Source: Nostoc sp. NMS8
GTDB taxonomy: Bacteria > Cyanobacteriota > Cyanobacteriia > Cyanobacteriales > Nostocaceae
Reading direction: 5' to 3'
NCBI RefSeq assembly: GCF_017115045.1
Contig: NZ_JABXKK010000089.1
Coordinates: 62,001 to 126,000 of the forward strand
DNA length: 64,000 nucleotides
How positions within the stretch are numbered: position 1 is the first letter of the stretch; each line of letters opens with the position of its first letter. Positions 53,168-62,282 of the stretch are shown here, piece after piece. Made by a program: the position numbers and the translations under genes. The notes beneath the pieces were generated by a model, which saw nothing but the letters and a program-made list of their open reading frames with translations, was not told the DNA's origin and ran no database searches.

Positions 53168-53650
53168 TTATTCACAACCATCTCGCACTTTCAGTAATTG
53201 CTCTTTTGCTATCCCTAATATACGTGAAAGTGGTGCTAATAAACTATCATCAAATGCTTCTCCGGCATAAATATTATTCAGTTCCGTAGGAGATAATTTA
53301 AAGGTGTCGCAGAATTTTGCAAACTCCTGGTTACTCAAATCAAGCTCTTTTTGCCTATCCTGAAGTAAAACAGCGATCGCTCTAGTTCCATGCTTCGGAC
53401 GTTCACTAGTTTTTATATATTTTTCCATTAAATAATTGACTTTTCTGGTATCGCCGCCGATTTTTTTAATTAAATCAGTACAAGCCATTTTCAACGCTTT
53501 CTTTAAAACTTCTTCTTCATTTAAAATTTTAATAATTTCACTGGCATATTCTGGTTTAAAAAATCCCACCAAATTCCCTTGATGATAAACTGGTATATAA
53601 GGATTATTCGTTTCAAGTTGCCAATCTAAAGGCTCATTGCGTAGCGACAT
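53168..53650 (-). CDS. Hypothetical protein with helix-turn-helix-like C-terminus
   Basis: 160 aa from ATG 53650 (MSLRNEPLDWQ). An upstream in-frame ATG at 53695 would give 175 aa but reads poorly. The N-terminal part includes NLVGFFKPEYASEI. The last 60 residues (LDLSNQEFAKFCDTFKLSPTELNNIYAG) resemble an XRE-like helix-turn-helix. It could be an antitoxin-like or regulatory protein, but no toxin partner is clear. Family not recognised. Confidence 0.6.
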   Translation of the reverse strand: MSLRNEPLDWQLETNNPYIPVYHQGNLVGFFKPEYASEIIKILNEEEVLKKALKMACTDLIKKIGGDTRKVNYLMEKYIKTSERPKHGTRAIAVLLQDRQKELDLSNQEFAKFCDTFKLSPTELNNIYAGEAFDDSLLAPLSRILGIAKEQLLKVRDGCE

Positions 53651-53729
53651 AGCTGCACCCCTAAATATTTTAAGATTGCACCATTTTAAAACCATTTATT
53701 CCTTAACTGCCAGTAAAATACCCTAGCCC

Positions 53730-53826
53730 TGACGATTAGAAATCGCAGCTATACAGACAAAACCCACCTCCGTGGGTTTCAACTTGCTGGAGTCCACGCA
53801 GACGGACTTAGTTTGTGCAGCCATTA
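53730..53826. repeat. Double-hairpin dispersed repeat
   Basis: AAACCCAC-CTCC-GTGGGTTT (53760-53779) and AGTCC-N8-GGACT (53791-53808) form two neighbouring hairpins, flanked by GATTAGAAATCGCAG and TTTGTGCAG with loose inverted similarity. It looks like a dispersed cyanobacterial element. It lies between the hypothetical gene and a decayed gene pair. Confidence 0.65.
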
Positions 53827-53905
53827 CGTATTTATACCAAAACTTTTAACTCAGCCAAAATTAGCGATCGTCAGGTGAATCAGTGCGATTCTACTACTCA
53901 CACGC

Positions 53906-54348
53906 TTAGTTTTGTGATTCGTATTTTTCAAAAATTATTACAGCAGCTTCTAAGTATCGATCTAGTAAATGATGATCAGATATATCAGGTAACACTAATT
54001 CAACAGTCGATATGGCTTCCATTATTCCAACATGCTCTTCTCCAATTTTAAAAGCTCCGATAGACCACCATAGTCGAGCTATTGCAGTTTGAATTTCTTC
54101 TCTTTCAGGCAAATACCATATTTCTCGACCAATTTCATTACACTGTAAAGGAGTTAAGAAAATTGGCTTTGACAAAGCTTGGAGAGTTTGTCCGATTCAA
54201 TCTCGGATGAATATATTTGTATACATTCTATTGCCCATCGGATTGCCAAACTATAATGATATTTTTGTAATTTCAGTGCAATTGGATAAGCCCAAAGTAT
54301 TTTTTTTTGCGCTATAGTTTTTTTTACATTTTCTATTACTTGTTTCAT
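53906..54348 (-). pseudogene. Probable frameshifted small gene
   Basis: Two frames overlap by 22 bp on the minus strand. The first (54154-54348, from MKQVIENVKKTIAQ) ends SKLCQSQFS. The second (53906-54175) can start only at a TTG and reads on as SKPIFLTPLQCNEIGREIWYLPE. Joined, they make a fluent helical protein of about 150 aa, so a one-base frameshift near 54155-54175 is likely. Family not recognised. Two separate genes remain possible. Confidence 0.5.
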
Positions 54349-54563
54349 AGATGTAACTATATCTAACTAACTTGGAGTAAAAATTATAAGTATATAATTT
54401 TTTCACCTGGTTTTACTTAAGTATCTCCAAATAACAAATGAGCGTCATAAAAATGGTAGTAATTATCCTTCCCAGTCTTGACGAGTATCGCACAGAAAAT
54501 TGTCTGCGATCGCATCATCAAATAAATAAGAGCAATGCTTTGTAAAAGTCCGTAATGGTAAGT

Positions 54564-55530
54564 TATAGCAATTGTCAGTACAGTTAGGACGTAGACTAGA
54601 AATAGTGTTGCGTTCCGAAATTAGGACTGATTACCAATGGCAAACCCTTACAGTTACGATTTCCGCCGGAAGGTAATTGAAGCCATCGAATTGAACGGGC
54701 TAAAGAAAAGCGAAGCAAGCGAACTGTTCAACATCAGTCGAAACACAATTAATTTGTGGCTGAAACGCTTTGCAGAAACCGGAGATTTCCAGTCCAAGCC
54801 CAATCGGTCCCCTGGACATAATCAGAAAATCACTGACTGGGAGAAATTTCGAGCTTTTGTGAAAGTACACGGGGATAAGACTCAAACCCAGATGGCACAA
54901 TTATGGGAAGACGAGATTAGTGCGCGTACTATCTCCCGTGGGTTAGAGAAAATCGGATTCACGCGAAAAAAAAGACCTATGGTTATCAAGAACGAGACGA
55001 GTACAAACGAAGTTCGTTTATTGCTCAGATAGCAAAGCTTGAAAAAAATATGGTTGTCTATGTTGATGAGTCTGGCATGGATAATCGAGACGATTATGGC
55101 TATGGCTGGAATCAGAAAGGAGAGCGCTTCTATGCTCTCAAGTCTGGGCGGCGTCAAGGGCGGGTGAATATGATTGCCGCACTGTGTAATCAGCAGTTGA
55201 TGGCTCCTTTCACTATTGAAGGTTCTTGTAATCGAGATGTGTTTGAAACCTGGCTAAAAACTTGCTTAATCCCTGTACTCAAACCAGGTCAGGTTGTGAC
55301 GATGGACAATGCAAAATTCATAAAGGTGGATGTATTGAACAGTTGATTCGAGATGCTGGCTGTGAAGTTTTGTATTTGCCACCTTATTCCCCAGACCTGA
55401 ACCAAATTGAGAAATGCTGGTCTTGGCTCAAAAGTCGAATTCGCAAACAAATCCAGCAGTTTGATTCTCTTCGAGAAACGATGGAATCTGTCTTGCGTTT
55501 AGCGTCCTAACTCATCTGGCTATTGCTATA
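54564..55530 (+). mobile_element. IS630-family insertion sequence, inactive copy
   Basis: Imperfect terminal inverted repeats of about 30 bp: left TATAGCAATTGTCAG... and right (complement) TATAGCAATAGCCAG..., both followed by TTAGGACG. They are consistent with a TA target. The element is 967 bp and carries one transposase gene interrupted twice. It lies beside an XRE regulator gene and decayed genes. Confidence 0.88.
54637..55510 (+). pseudogene. IS630-family transposase, broken by a second frameshift
   Basis: The N-terminal part (54637-55032) has two helix-turn-helix units (EASELFNISRNTINLWLKRF, ARTISRGLEKIGF). At 54966-54973 an A8 run precedes the change of frame, consistent with the programmed -1 shift used by many IS630 elements. 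The next segment (LEKNMVVYVDESG; MDNAKF) carries two of the three DDE residues. A base is missing near 55318-55320 (expected FHKG), changing frame to YLPPYSPDLNQIEKCW, the third residue. The second shift has no slippery run, so this copy is probably dead. Confidence 0.9.
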
Positions 55531-55548
55531 GTTTCTCGTAGCGCCAAA

Positions 55549-55911
55549 TTAACTAGCCTTCGCCTCATCCCCGGACGCTTCAGCCACCGCAGCCAATCTA
55601 TCTGCCGCAGCTTGGACAATTTGAGCCACTTGAGCCAAAGGCATGTGCTGGATTTGTCTAAGAATCAGACTCAAATCTGAGGTTTCTGGAATTGGCTTGC
55701 CATCTATGCAGCTGATTAATTCTTCCATTGTGTAGCCTGCTTTCGATGCGATTCGAGCCAAATTTTCTGTATCTGGAACCTTCACACCTTTTTCCCACAT
55801 CTGAACAGCAGTAGCAGATACTCCCAAAAGCTTACCAAACGCTCGCTGACTCATTGAACCGCGAGCTAGTTTAATGATTTCAATCAGTTTTTGTTTGCTT
55901 TCGATCTTCAC
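55549..55911 (-). CDS. XRE-family transcriptional regulator
   Basis: 120 aa. An N-terminal helix-turn-helix (about 8-65: GSMSQRAFGKLLGVSATAVQMWEKGVK) is followed by a helical tail rich in Ala. It diverges from a hypothetical gene across a 240-bp spacer that holds two AAGT-NN-ACTT dyads 20 bp apart, probable operators. It lies 18 bp after the IS630 right end. Ligand unknown. Confidence 0.88.
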   Translation of the reverse strand: MKIESKQKLIEIIKLARGSMSQRAFGKLLGVSATAVQMWEKGVKVPDTENLARIASKAGYTMEELISCIDGKPIPETSDLSLILRQIQHMPLAQVAQIVQAAADRLAAVAEASGDEAKAS

Positions 55912-55936
55912 TGCTTATATAGCTAGCCAACTTTAT

Positions 55937-55976
55937 TTACAAGTCTACTTTCAATATTACAAGTTTACTTTTATAT
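55937..55976. promoter_or_regulatory. Twin operator-like direct repeats upstream of the XRE gene
   Basis: Two 20-bp direct repeats, TTACAAGTCTACTTTCAATA and TTACAAGTTTACTTTTATAT, each contain a palindrome AAGT-NN-ACTT. They start 25 bp upstream of the XRE start codon. This is a typical autoregulatory operator layout, one dyad per two helical turns. Confidence 0.6.
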
Positions 55977-56151
55977 TGACAGCCTTGTGTTTTAGTACTA
56001 AACTATATCTCTGGTTGTAAAACGGCAACTACAGGCATCAAGCTAGTAGACAAACCCATCTATCTTTAATCAACCCAAAAAATTTAGTTTGCTACGGCGC
56101 TTCAGCTAGTAGTTCAACTTTGCTGCGAAGAAATAATATCGAAGGTGCATC

Positions 56152-56598
56152 ATGTTTCGCAAGCCACGCAAAATTAACCAATATCGCCGCAAAGGTAAAA
56201 ACTTTATAGCCACTAATAAAATTAAACCAGAACAATGGAACATTTCTGACGCAGAAACTAAAGAAGCTTTAAAAGTTAAAGGCTACGATGTTAAGCAAAT
56301 CAAAAAAATCCACCTTCTGAAACATCAAGTGTGTATTTCCTACTGGGATGCAAAAGGCAATATATGCAGCAGCTTTTTTAGCTACAGGATTTTTGCGCGT
56401 TGGCAAAAAGAAATAGAAAATTTAATTTATACCTGTCAAACCCTGAAAGAATGGGCAAAGTTAAATTACCTTATGAAGTACGAATTTGCCTATTACCATT
56501 ATCCCAGTGAAATAGAAGATACACTCCACGCGATATTAGAAAACCACCTGTCTGTGTTAAAAGCAACAGATAAACAAGTAGTTTTACAGAAGATTTAA
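56152..56598 (+). CDS. Hypothetical protein, unknown family
   Basis: 148 aa, basic (many Lys) at the N-terminus (MFRKPRKINQYRRKGKNF) with a soluble, possibly beta-rich middle (HLLKHQVCISYWDAKGNICSSFFS). No membrane segment or known motif. It diverges from the XRE regulator and may be under its control. The coding frame is clear and long for this AT-rich region. Confidence 0.65.
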   Translation: MFRKPRKINQYRRKGKNFIATNKIKPEQWNISDAETKEALKVKGYDVKQIKKIHLLKHQVCISYWDAKGNICSSFFSYRIFARWQKEIENLIYTCQTLKEWAKLNYLMKYEFAYYHYPSEIEDTLHAILENHLSVLKATDKQVVLQKI

Positions 56599-56623
56599 CA
56601 GCAAAAATTATGACCATTTGTAG

Positions 56624-56643
56624 AGACGCGATGAATCGCGTCT
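56624..56643. terminator. Hairpin between hypothetical gene and prfA
   Basis: AGACGCGAT-GA-ATCGCGTCT is a 9-bp perfect stem followed by TTATCC. It lies between convergent ends and may end both transcripts. It belongs to the same dispersed hairpin family as the palindrome inside the GTPase gene. Confidence 0.7.
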
Positions 56644-56687
56644 TTATCCAACCAAAGAATGTGTTGCAATCACTAGTTGAATTGGTA

Positions 56688-57785
56688 TTAGTTAGCAGCA
56701 GAAGTCGCTAACTCCGCCAGACGTTCTTGCTGGTCTAGAGATATACAAGACTGGATAAGTGTCTCTAAATCACCATCCAAAACAGGGGTAAGAGAATAAT
56801 TATGACCTAACCGATGATCGGTAGCACGGTTATCTTTATAATTATAGGTGCGAATTTTTTCCGATCGCGATCCAGTACCAACCTGCGATCGCCGCATCGA
56901 AGTTACAGCTGCTTGTTGTTCGCCCAACTTGATGTCATACAACTTCGCCCGCAGAATTTGCATCGCCCGTTCTTTGTTTTGCAACTGGCTGCGTTCTTCT
57001 GTACAGAAAATGCGTATTCCCGTTGGTTTGTGCATCAAGTCAACGGCTGTTTCCACCTTGTTGACGTTTTGTCCACCAGCACCACCAGAACGGGCTGTAG
57101 TCATTTCAATATCTTTCGGGTCAATATGAATTTCCACATCATCCACCTCTGGCATAATCGCCACGGTAGCTGTGGAAGTATGAACCCGTCCCCCAGATTC
57201 AGTTGCCGGCACGCGCTGCACACGATGCACTCCAGCTTCAAACTTTAGCTGGCTGTAAACGTCATTACCTTTAATTTCGAGAATGACCTCTTTCCAGCCA
57301 CCCATTTCTCCGCGAGATTCGCTCACTAGAGAAACTTTCCAACCTTGAGTCTGGGCATAGCGGGTGTACATCTGCATCAAATCGCCAGCCCAAATACTTG
57401 CTTCATCGCCACCAGTACCAGCGCGAATTTCCAACATGATATTCTTTTCATCATTGGGGTCGCGTGGTAGCAGCAAGACTTTTAAGCGAGACTCTAAATG
57501 TTCTATTTTTTCTTCAAGTTCTTTTACTTCCAGTGATGCCATTTCTTGCAACTCTGGGTCACTTGCAGACTCTTTATAAACCTGACGCGCTCCGATTAAG
57601 TCTTCTTGGGCTGTTTTCCAAATTTCATAGGTATTAACTACTTCTTCCAAAGAAGAACGAGACTTAGCAATTTCTTGATACTCATCAGGATTGCTAGCGG
57701 TATCGGGATCGCCAAGACGACGTGTTAATTCATTAAAAGTTTGTTCAACGGATTTTAGTTTGTCCAGTAAGTATGATTCAGCCAT
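56688..57785 (-). CDS. prfA: Peptide chain release factor 1
   Basis: 365 aa from ATG 57785 (MAESYLLDKLKS); five more residues are possible from 57800. The GGQ catalytic motif in SGGAGGQNVNKVETAV and the PAT anticodon mimic in RVPATESGGRVHTST are present. It reads UAA and UAG stop codons and releases the peptide. It is the last gene of the large minus-strand translation cluster. Confidence 0.96.
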   Translation of the reverse strand: MAESYLLDKLKSVEQTFNELTRRLGDPDTASNPDEYQEIAKSRSSLEEVVNTYEIWKTAQEDLIGARQVYKESASDPELQEMASLEVKELEEKIEHLESRLKVLLLPRDPNDEKNIMLEIRAGTGGDEASIWAGDLMQMYTRYAQTQGWKVSLVSESRGEMGGWKEVILEIKGNDVYSQLKFEAGVHRVQRVPATESGGRVHTSTATVAIMPEVDDVEIHIDPKDIEMTTARSGGAGGQNVNKVETAVDLMHKPTGIRIFCTEERSQLQNKERAMQILRAKLYDIKLGEQQAAVTSMRRSQVGTGSRSEKIRTYNYKDNRATDHRLGHNYSLTPVLDGDLETLIQSCISLDQQERLAELATSAAN

Positions 57786-57889
57786 GACGATTGCGATCAC
57801 TCCTTAAAAAAATAACAAATTGGCTCGAGCATATAAATGAAAATCGACCCAGCTGATGCAGGGCCGTCGTTAACAGCAGAGCCAACCCG

Positions 57890-58132
57890 CTACTTTTTGG
57901 TTTGTTCGTCGCCAGATGTTTGAGTGCTGCTCATACCGTACTTGCGGAGGAAGCGCTCTACTCGACCCTCAGTGTCAATAATCTTCTGAGTACCAGTGTA
58001 AAATGGGTGATTTCCAGACCAAACGTCTACGTGCAATTCTGGCTTGGTAGAGCCAATGGTCATAACAACTTGACCGTTGCAGTAAACTTTAGCATCTGGA
58101 TACCACTTGGGATGAATATCAGATTTAGCCAT
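57890..58132 (-). CDS. rpmE: 50S ribosomal protein L31
   Basis: 80 aa from ATG 58132 (MAKSDIHPKWYPDAKVYCNG). Only one Cys lies near the N-terminus (CNG), so it lacks the zinc-binding CxxC found in the C+ form of L31. WSGNHPFYTGTQK and VERFLRKYGM are typical. It follows the rpsI gene with a repeat-filled spacer and precedes prfA. Confidence 0.94.
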   Translation of the reverse strand: MAKSDIHPKWYPDAKVYCNGQVVMTIGSTKPELHVDVWSGNHPFYTGTQKIIDTEGRVERFLRKYGMSSTQTSGDEQTKK

Positions 58133-58185
58133 TGTTCTTTGTGGGATGAATCTATATAAATTATAACTTTTAGCGTTCAATTGGA

Positions 58186-58310
58186 GCTAGGGATTAGGGA
58201 CTAGGGACTAGGGATTGGGGACTGGGAAAGATGTAAATAAACAACGGACTTTTCCCAATACTCAATTCTCAATACCTAATCTCCAATACCCAGTACCCAG
58301 TCCCCAATCG
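58186..58310. repeat. STRR repeats between rpmE and rpsI
   Basis: Degenerate GGGATTA/GGGACTA heptamers, then their complement-like CCCAATA/CCCCAGT units, form a loose inverted structure in the spacer. No gene. Confidence 0.7.
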
Positions 58311-58311
58311 C

Positions 58312-58728
58312 TTAACGCTTAGAGTACTGAGGTGCTTTCCGGGCTTTATGTAAACCATATTTTTTCCGCTCTTTTGCTCTCGGATCGCGAGTCAAATAAC
58401 CTTCGGTTTTCAAAGGTGGGCGGTTGTCTGGGTCGAGTTGGCACAAAGCACGAGCAACTCCCAAACGAACAGAATCAGCCTGTCCGGTCAAGCCGCCGCC
58501 TTCTGCTTTTACCAAAATGTCATATTCATTTTCTAATCCCAGAGTTTCCAGGGGTGCTTTAATGACTCCCAGGTAGTTGGGGTTGAATTGGAAATACAAG
58601 GTTCCATCTTTACCGTTCACAATCAGTTGACCGGTGCCTGGAACCAAGCGTACCCGTGCTACCGCATTCTTACGGCGACCAGTACCCCAATATACGGCGC
58701 GACCGCTATTAGCATCTGCTACTACCAT
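58312..58728 (-). CDS. rpsI: 30S ribosomal protein S9
   Basis: 138 aa. Begins YWGTGRRKNAVARVRLVPGT after a short N-terminal stretch. The C-terminal KERKKYGLHKARKAPQYSKR is the conserved basic tail that enters the P-site region. Its start overlaps the rplM stop by one base (TAATG), so the two are coupled. Confidence 0.96.
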   Translation of the reverse strand: MVVADANSGRAVYWGTGRRKNAVARVRLVPGTGQLIVNGKDGTLYFQFNPNYLGVIKAPLETLGLENEYDILVKAEGGGLTGQADSVRLGVARALCQLDPDNRPPLKTEGYLTRDPRAKERKKYGLHKARKAPQYSKR

Positions 58729-59189
58729 TAATTTTCTTCTCCAGGAATTGTACTAACTTTTAGTTCTTTAGGTTTTTGAGCATCATGGGGATGCGTAGGC
58801 CCAGCATAAACTTTCAGCTTGGTGAACAACTGCTTACCCAGGCTATTTTTAGGTAGCATACCTTTAACAGCTTGTTCTAAAATCCGCTCTGGTATGCGAT
58901 CTTGCAATTTAGCGAAAGTTTCCGTTTTCATCCCACCGGGACGACCTGAATGGCGGCGGTAAAGCTTTTGAGTACGCTTTTTGCCTGTGACTGCTACTTT
59001 CTCGACATTGATGACGATTACGAAGTCACCTGTATCTAGGTGAGGTGTATATTCGGGTTTCTTTTTGCCTCTCAATACCTGAGCGATTTCGCTGGCGAGG
59101 CGACCGAGGCGTTTATCGGTGGCATCTACTATGTACCACTCACGCTCAAGGGTTGCTTGAGAAGGAAGGTATGTTTTAACTGTTGTCAT
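58728..59189 (-). CDS. rplM: 50S ribosomal protein L13
   Basis: 153 aa. WYIVDATDKRLGRLASEIAQVLRGK, GDFVIVINVEKVAVTGKK and RHSGRPGGMKTETF are typical. L13 is an early assembly protein of the large subunit. It is coupled to rpsI. The upstream spacer to truA has TTTGTCA heptamers. Confidence 0.96.
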   Translation of the reverse strand: MTTVKTYLPSQATLEREWYIVDATDKRLGRLASEIAQVLRGKKKPEYTPHLDTGDFVIVINVEKVAVTGKKRTQKLYRRHSGRPGGMKTETFAKLQDRIPERILEQAVKGMLPKNSLGKQLFTKLKVYAGPTHPHDAQKPKELKVSTIPGEEN

Positions 59190-59254
59190 TTGTCATTTGT
59201 CCTTTGTCATTTTTAATTTGTCATTAGTCATTTGTCTTTTGTCATTTGTAGTTA

Positions 59255-60103
59255 CTAAGAACCAATGACTAATGACTCTTGACTAGTGACGAACTTTGGC
59301 AAGGTGTCGTACCAAATCTCTTTCGGAAAGGGAAAATCGGGATAGCCGACTCGCAACAAACACAAGCCTTGAGGCGGTGCGGCATATTTCACTTCTTCCC
59401 GGCGTTCTTCTTTCCAGAGTTCGGTGAAGTTAGAAAGTGTTCGTTGTCCAGAACCTACTTCTACCAGCATCCCTACCAACAGCCGTACCATGCCATACAA
59501 AAATCCATCTGCCTGTATTTCAATATGGATAAATGGCCCACTGCGACGACACTCTGCTGCTTGCACCTCTACCCAGGAATGCGATCGCTTTGAGCCTGCA
59601 CGGTGAAAAGCAGCTAAGTGATGCTTTCCCAAGAGAGGTTTCAAGGCAGCTTGGATTAAAGATTCATCCAGGGGTGCATAATAATAATGCCAACTGAAGG
59701 GTCTTACAAACAAGTTAAGCCGATCTTCAGTATATATTGTGTAACGATACCGTCGATAGGCTGCACTAAAGCGAGCGTGCCAACGGTTATCGACACTAGC
59801 TGAAGCCCTGATTAATATATCTGGCGGCAGGTAGCTGTTGAGGATTGTTGCCCACTTGTGAGGTGGAATAAAACCTGTTGCTTCAAAATGGGCTACTTGA
59901 GCAGCAGCATGAACTCCTGAATCGGTTCGCCCAGCCCCATGTAGTGTTACATGGTAGCCAAGAATAGTAGCGATCGCAATTTCGATCTCTTCTTGGACTG
60001 TCCGCTGTTTTTTTTGCCGTTGCCAGCCATGAAAATGAGTGCCCAGGTATTGGATTACCAAGGCTACTCGATGAGTTTGTGTCGGCTGGTGGCTTTCTAA
60101 CAT
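59255..60103 (-). CDS. truA: tRNA pseudouridine synthase A
   Basis: 282 aa. The catalytic aspartate is in GRTDSGVHAAAQVAHF. FHGWQRQKKQRTVQEEIE and YGMVRLLVGMLVEVG are conserved. It makes pseudouridine at positions 38-40 of tRNAs. It follows rplQ, as usual for cyanobacteria, with heptamer repeats in the spacer. Confidence 0.95.
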   Translation of the reverse strand: MLESHQPTQTHRVALVIQYLGTHFHGWQRQKKQRTVQEEIEIAIATILGYHVTLHGAGRTDSGVHAAAQVAHFEATGFIPPHKWATILNSYLPPDILIRASASVDNRWHARFSAAYRRYRYTIYTEDRLNLFVRPFSWHYYYAPLDESLIQAALKPLLGKHHLAAFHRAGSKRSHSWVEVQAAECRRSGPFIHIEIQADGFLYGMVRLLVGMLVEVGSGQRTLSNFTELWKEERREEVKYAAPPQGLCLLRVGYPDFPFPKEIWYDTLPKFVTSQESLVIGS

Positions 60104-60192
60104 ACAGATTTTGTCCTTTGTCCTTTGTCACTTGTCCTTAGTTATTCACTAATGACCAATGACTAATGACGAATGACTAATTGACCAATGAC

Positions 60193-60543
60193 TTAAACCA
60201 ATTCAATTATTGCCATTTTTGCATTATCACCCCGACGCGGTACGGTACGCAGGATTCGGGTATAACCGCCCTGGCGATCGCCATATCGAGTTGGAGCTTG
60301 CTCAAATAGAGCGTGAACCAGTTGTTTGTCGAAGATATAGCCAAGAGCTTCCCGACGTGCTGACAAGGAGCCATTTTTGGCTAGGGTAATCATTTTTTCC
60401 ACTTCACTTCGCAGAACTTTCGCTCTAATTAAAGTGGTGGTGATCTTACCATGACGGATCAGCTCGGTGGCGAGCGATCGCAGTAAAGCACGGCGTTGAT
60501 CGGCTGGTTTACTGAGTTTTTTGACGCGACAACGGTGACGCAT
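60193..60543 (-). CDS. rplQ: 50S ribosomal protein L17
   Basis: 116 aa. Starts MRHRCRVKKLSKPADQRRAL and has LATELIRHGKITTTLIRAK. Ends RRGDNAKMAIIELV. It lies 31 bp after rpoA. Confidence 0.96.
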   Translation of the reverse strand: MRHRCRVKKLSKPADQRRALLRSLATELIRHGKITTTLIRAKVLRSEVEKMITLAKNGSLSARREALGYIFDKQLVHALFEQAPTRYGDRQGGYTRILRTVPRRGDNAKMAIIELV

Positions 60544-60574
60544 AATTATGCACTATGAATTATGAAGGTTTTTC

Positions 60575-61522
60575 TTAAGGGTGTTTAGAGCCTCTTTCCA
60601 TTGGCAGGGTGATGCCCAAGCGTCGCTGTAAAGCTTCCACGACTTCTTCTGCTGACTTCTGCCCAAAGTTCTTAATTTCTAAGAGGTCTTCTTGGGTATA
60701 ATCCAACAAATCTGCCACAGAGTTAACTTGTGCCCGTTTGAGACAGTTATATGCCCGCACAGAAAGTTGCAACTCTTCGATGGGTATCTGGGCAGTTGGA
60801 TCGTCTGGAATATCGGAACCTGTGTCTGTTGGTTCTAGGGAGATGTCTTTCAACGGGTTGAATAAATCTACCAAGATCGCAGCAGCCGAAGATAGTGCTT
60901 CTTGAGGAGAAATACTGCCATTTGTCCAAACTTCCAACAATAGTCGGTCTTTTGGAATCAAGCCTTCCCCACGAGATTCTTCAACACTGTAGTTGACTTT
61001 TCGCACTGGCATAAATATCGAGTCGATTTGGAGAAAATCCAACGATGTGGCTTCCTCACGTCCTCGTTCTACAGTGCGATAGCCTTTGCCTTTCTCGATC
61101 CGAAATTCCATTTCCAGCTTTCCACCCTCAGCGATGGTGGCCACATACTGAGTCTGATCGATGACTTCTACTTCACTGGGTAAATCAAAATGTGCCGCAG
61201 TGATTGTTGCTGGGCCGCTAACGAGTAATCTACCAATCTGAGGCTGCGAAGAATAGTTTTTCAGGATAACTTCCTTCATTCTCATGAGGATTTCCAGCAC
61301 ATCTTCCCGCACGCCCGGAACTGTGGCAAATTCATGTGAAACGCCCGCAATCCGCACTGCTGTAACTGCTGTACCTTCTAAATTAGACAGTAAAACCCGC
61401 CGCAGTGCGTTGCCAACAGTTGTCCCTTGACCGCGTTCGAGAGGTTCCAAAACAAATTTACTGTAATGGTTCCGACTTTCTTCGGTATTCGACTCTACAC
61501 ATTCAATTTGAAACTGCGCCAC
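60575..61522 (-). CDS. rpoA: RNA polymerase subunit alpha
   Basis: 315 aa. N-terminal dimer domain (FVLEPLERGQGTTVGNALRRVLLSNLEG) and C-terminal domain (IEELQLSVRAYNCLKRAQVNSVADLL) with the UP-element binding helix. This is the normal plastid/cyanobacterial alpha subunit. It is in the ribosomal-protein cluster. A 310-bp gap separates it from rpsK, so it may have its own promoter. Confidence 0.97.
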   Translation of the reverse strand: MAQFQIECVESNTEESRNHYSKFVLEPLERGQGTTVGNALRRVLLSNLEGTAVTAVRIAGVSHEFATVPGVREDVLEILMRMKEVILKNYSSQPQIGRLLVSGPATITAAHFDLPSEVEVIDQTQYVATIAEGGKLEMEFRIEKGKGYRTVERGREEATSLDFLQIDSIFMPVRKVNYSVEESRGEGLIPKDRLLLEVWTNGSISPQEALSSAAAILVDLFNPLKDISLEPTDTGSDIPDDPTAQIPIEELQLSVRAYNCLKRAQVNSVADLLDYTQEDLLEIKNFGQKSAEEVVEALQRRLGITLPMERGSKHP

Positions 61523-61832
61523 GGATGAGCCTCCCTTCTTCTAAGGTGCTGCTAGCAGACAAATCAATTGCCTCCCGAATTGAATTTATGTCCTGTAGAT
61601 TATAGATATATCAAACTAGTAGTATAAATTTACGGTATAGTTTGACACTTCTATTGAGCTTGCAGGTGCTAATAATATTTTGGGTAGCCCGAAGCCTAAC
61701 AGCTTTCCCTGTGGGAAAATCTGACACGCTTTTGGTCGCCCAAGCTTTGACTCAATGACAGTTTGTACGTTAGACGCTCAAGCGGTCATTGCTGGCTGTC
61801 ACTTTTTGACCTCACTGCCCAAGTCTTAGTAT
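61523..61832. other. 310-bp spacer between rpsK and rpoA
   Basis: No gene seen. On the minus strand a TATAAT-like element (61599-61604), with a weak TTATAC about 17 bp upstream, could be an internal promoter for rpoA. Confidence 0.35.
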
Positions 61833-62228
61833 TTAAACTCGACGGCGCTTGGGTGGACGACAACCATTGTGAGGAATCGGGGTAATATCCCGAATCAATG
61901 TAATTTCCAGTCCTGCTCCTTGAAGTGCGCGGATAGCGGTTTCTCTACCTGCTCCTGGCCCACTGACCATTACCTCAATTTGGCGCATTCCTTGATCGAT
62001 AGCTCGGCGGGCTGCACTTTCAGCTGCGGTTTGCGCTGCAAAGGGAGTTCCCTTTTTTGCTCCCTTAAAACCGCTAGAACCAGCACTAGCCCAGGAGATG
62101 ACATCTCCGTTTTGATCGGTAATGGTGACAATGCTATTGTTGAAAGTAGACTGGATGTAGGCCATTCCACTGGGTACATTCCGTTTCTGCTTCTTGCTCC
62201 CGGTTTTTTTAGTTGGTTGTCTCGCCAT
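61833..62228 (-). CDS. rpsK: 30S ribosomal protein S11
   Basis: 131 aa. GMAYIQSTFNNSIVTITDQNG, SSGFKGAKKGTPFAAQ and the end NGCRPPKRRRV are conserved. It lies 54 bp after rpsM. Confidence 0.97.
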   Translation of the reverse strand: MARQPTKKTGSKKQKRNVPSGMAYIQSTFNNSIVTITDQNGDVISWASAGSSGFKGAKKGTPFAAQTAAESAARRAIDQGMRQIEVMVSGPGAGRETAIRALQGAGLEITLIRDITPIPHNGCRPPKRRRV

Positions 62229-62282
62229 ACTTGTTTAGTTGATTTAAGGTAAAACTTGCTCGGATTAGCAAGCGTTGCAAAA

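Noticed and set aside
55318..55320. Second transposase frameshift as programmed
   Set aside because: There is no slippery run at the site; a missing base in the FHKG codons explains it more simply.
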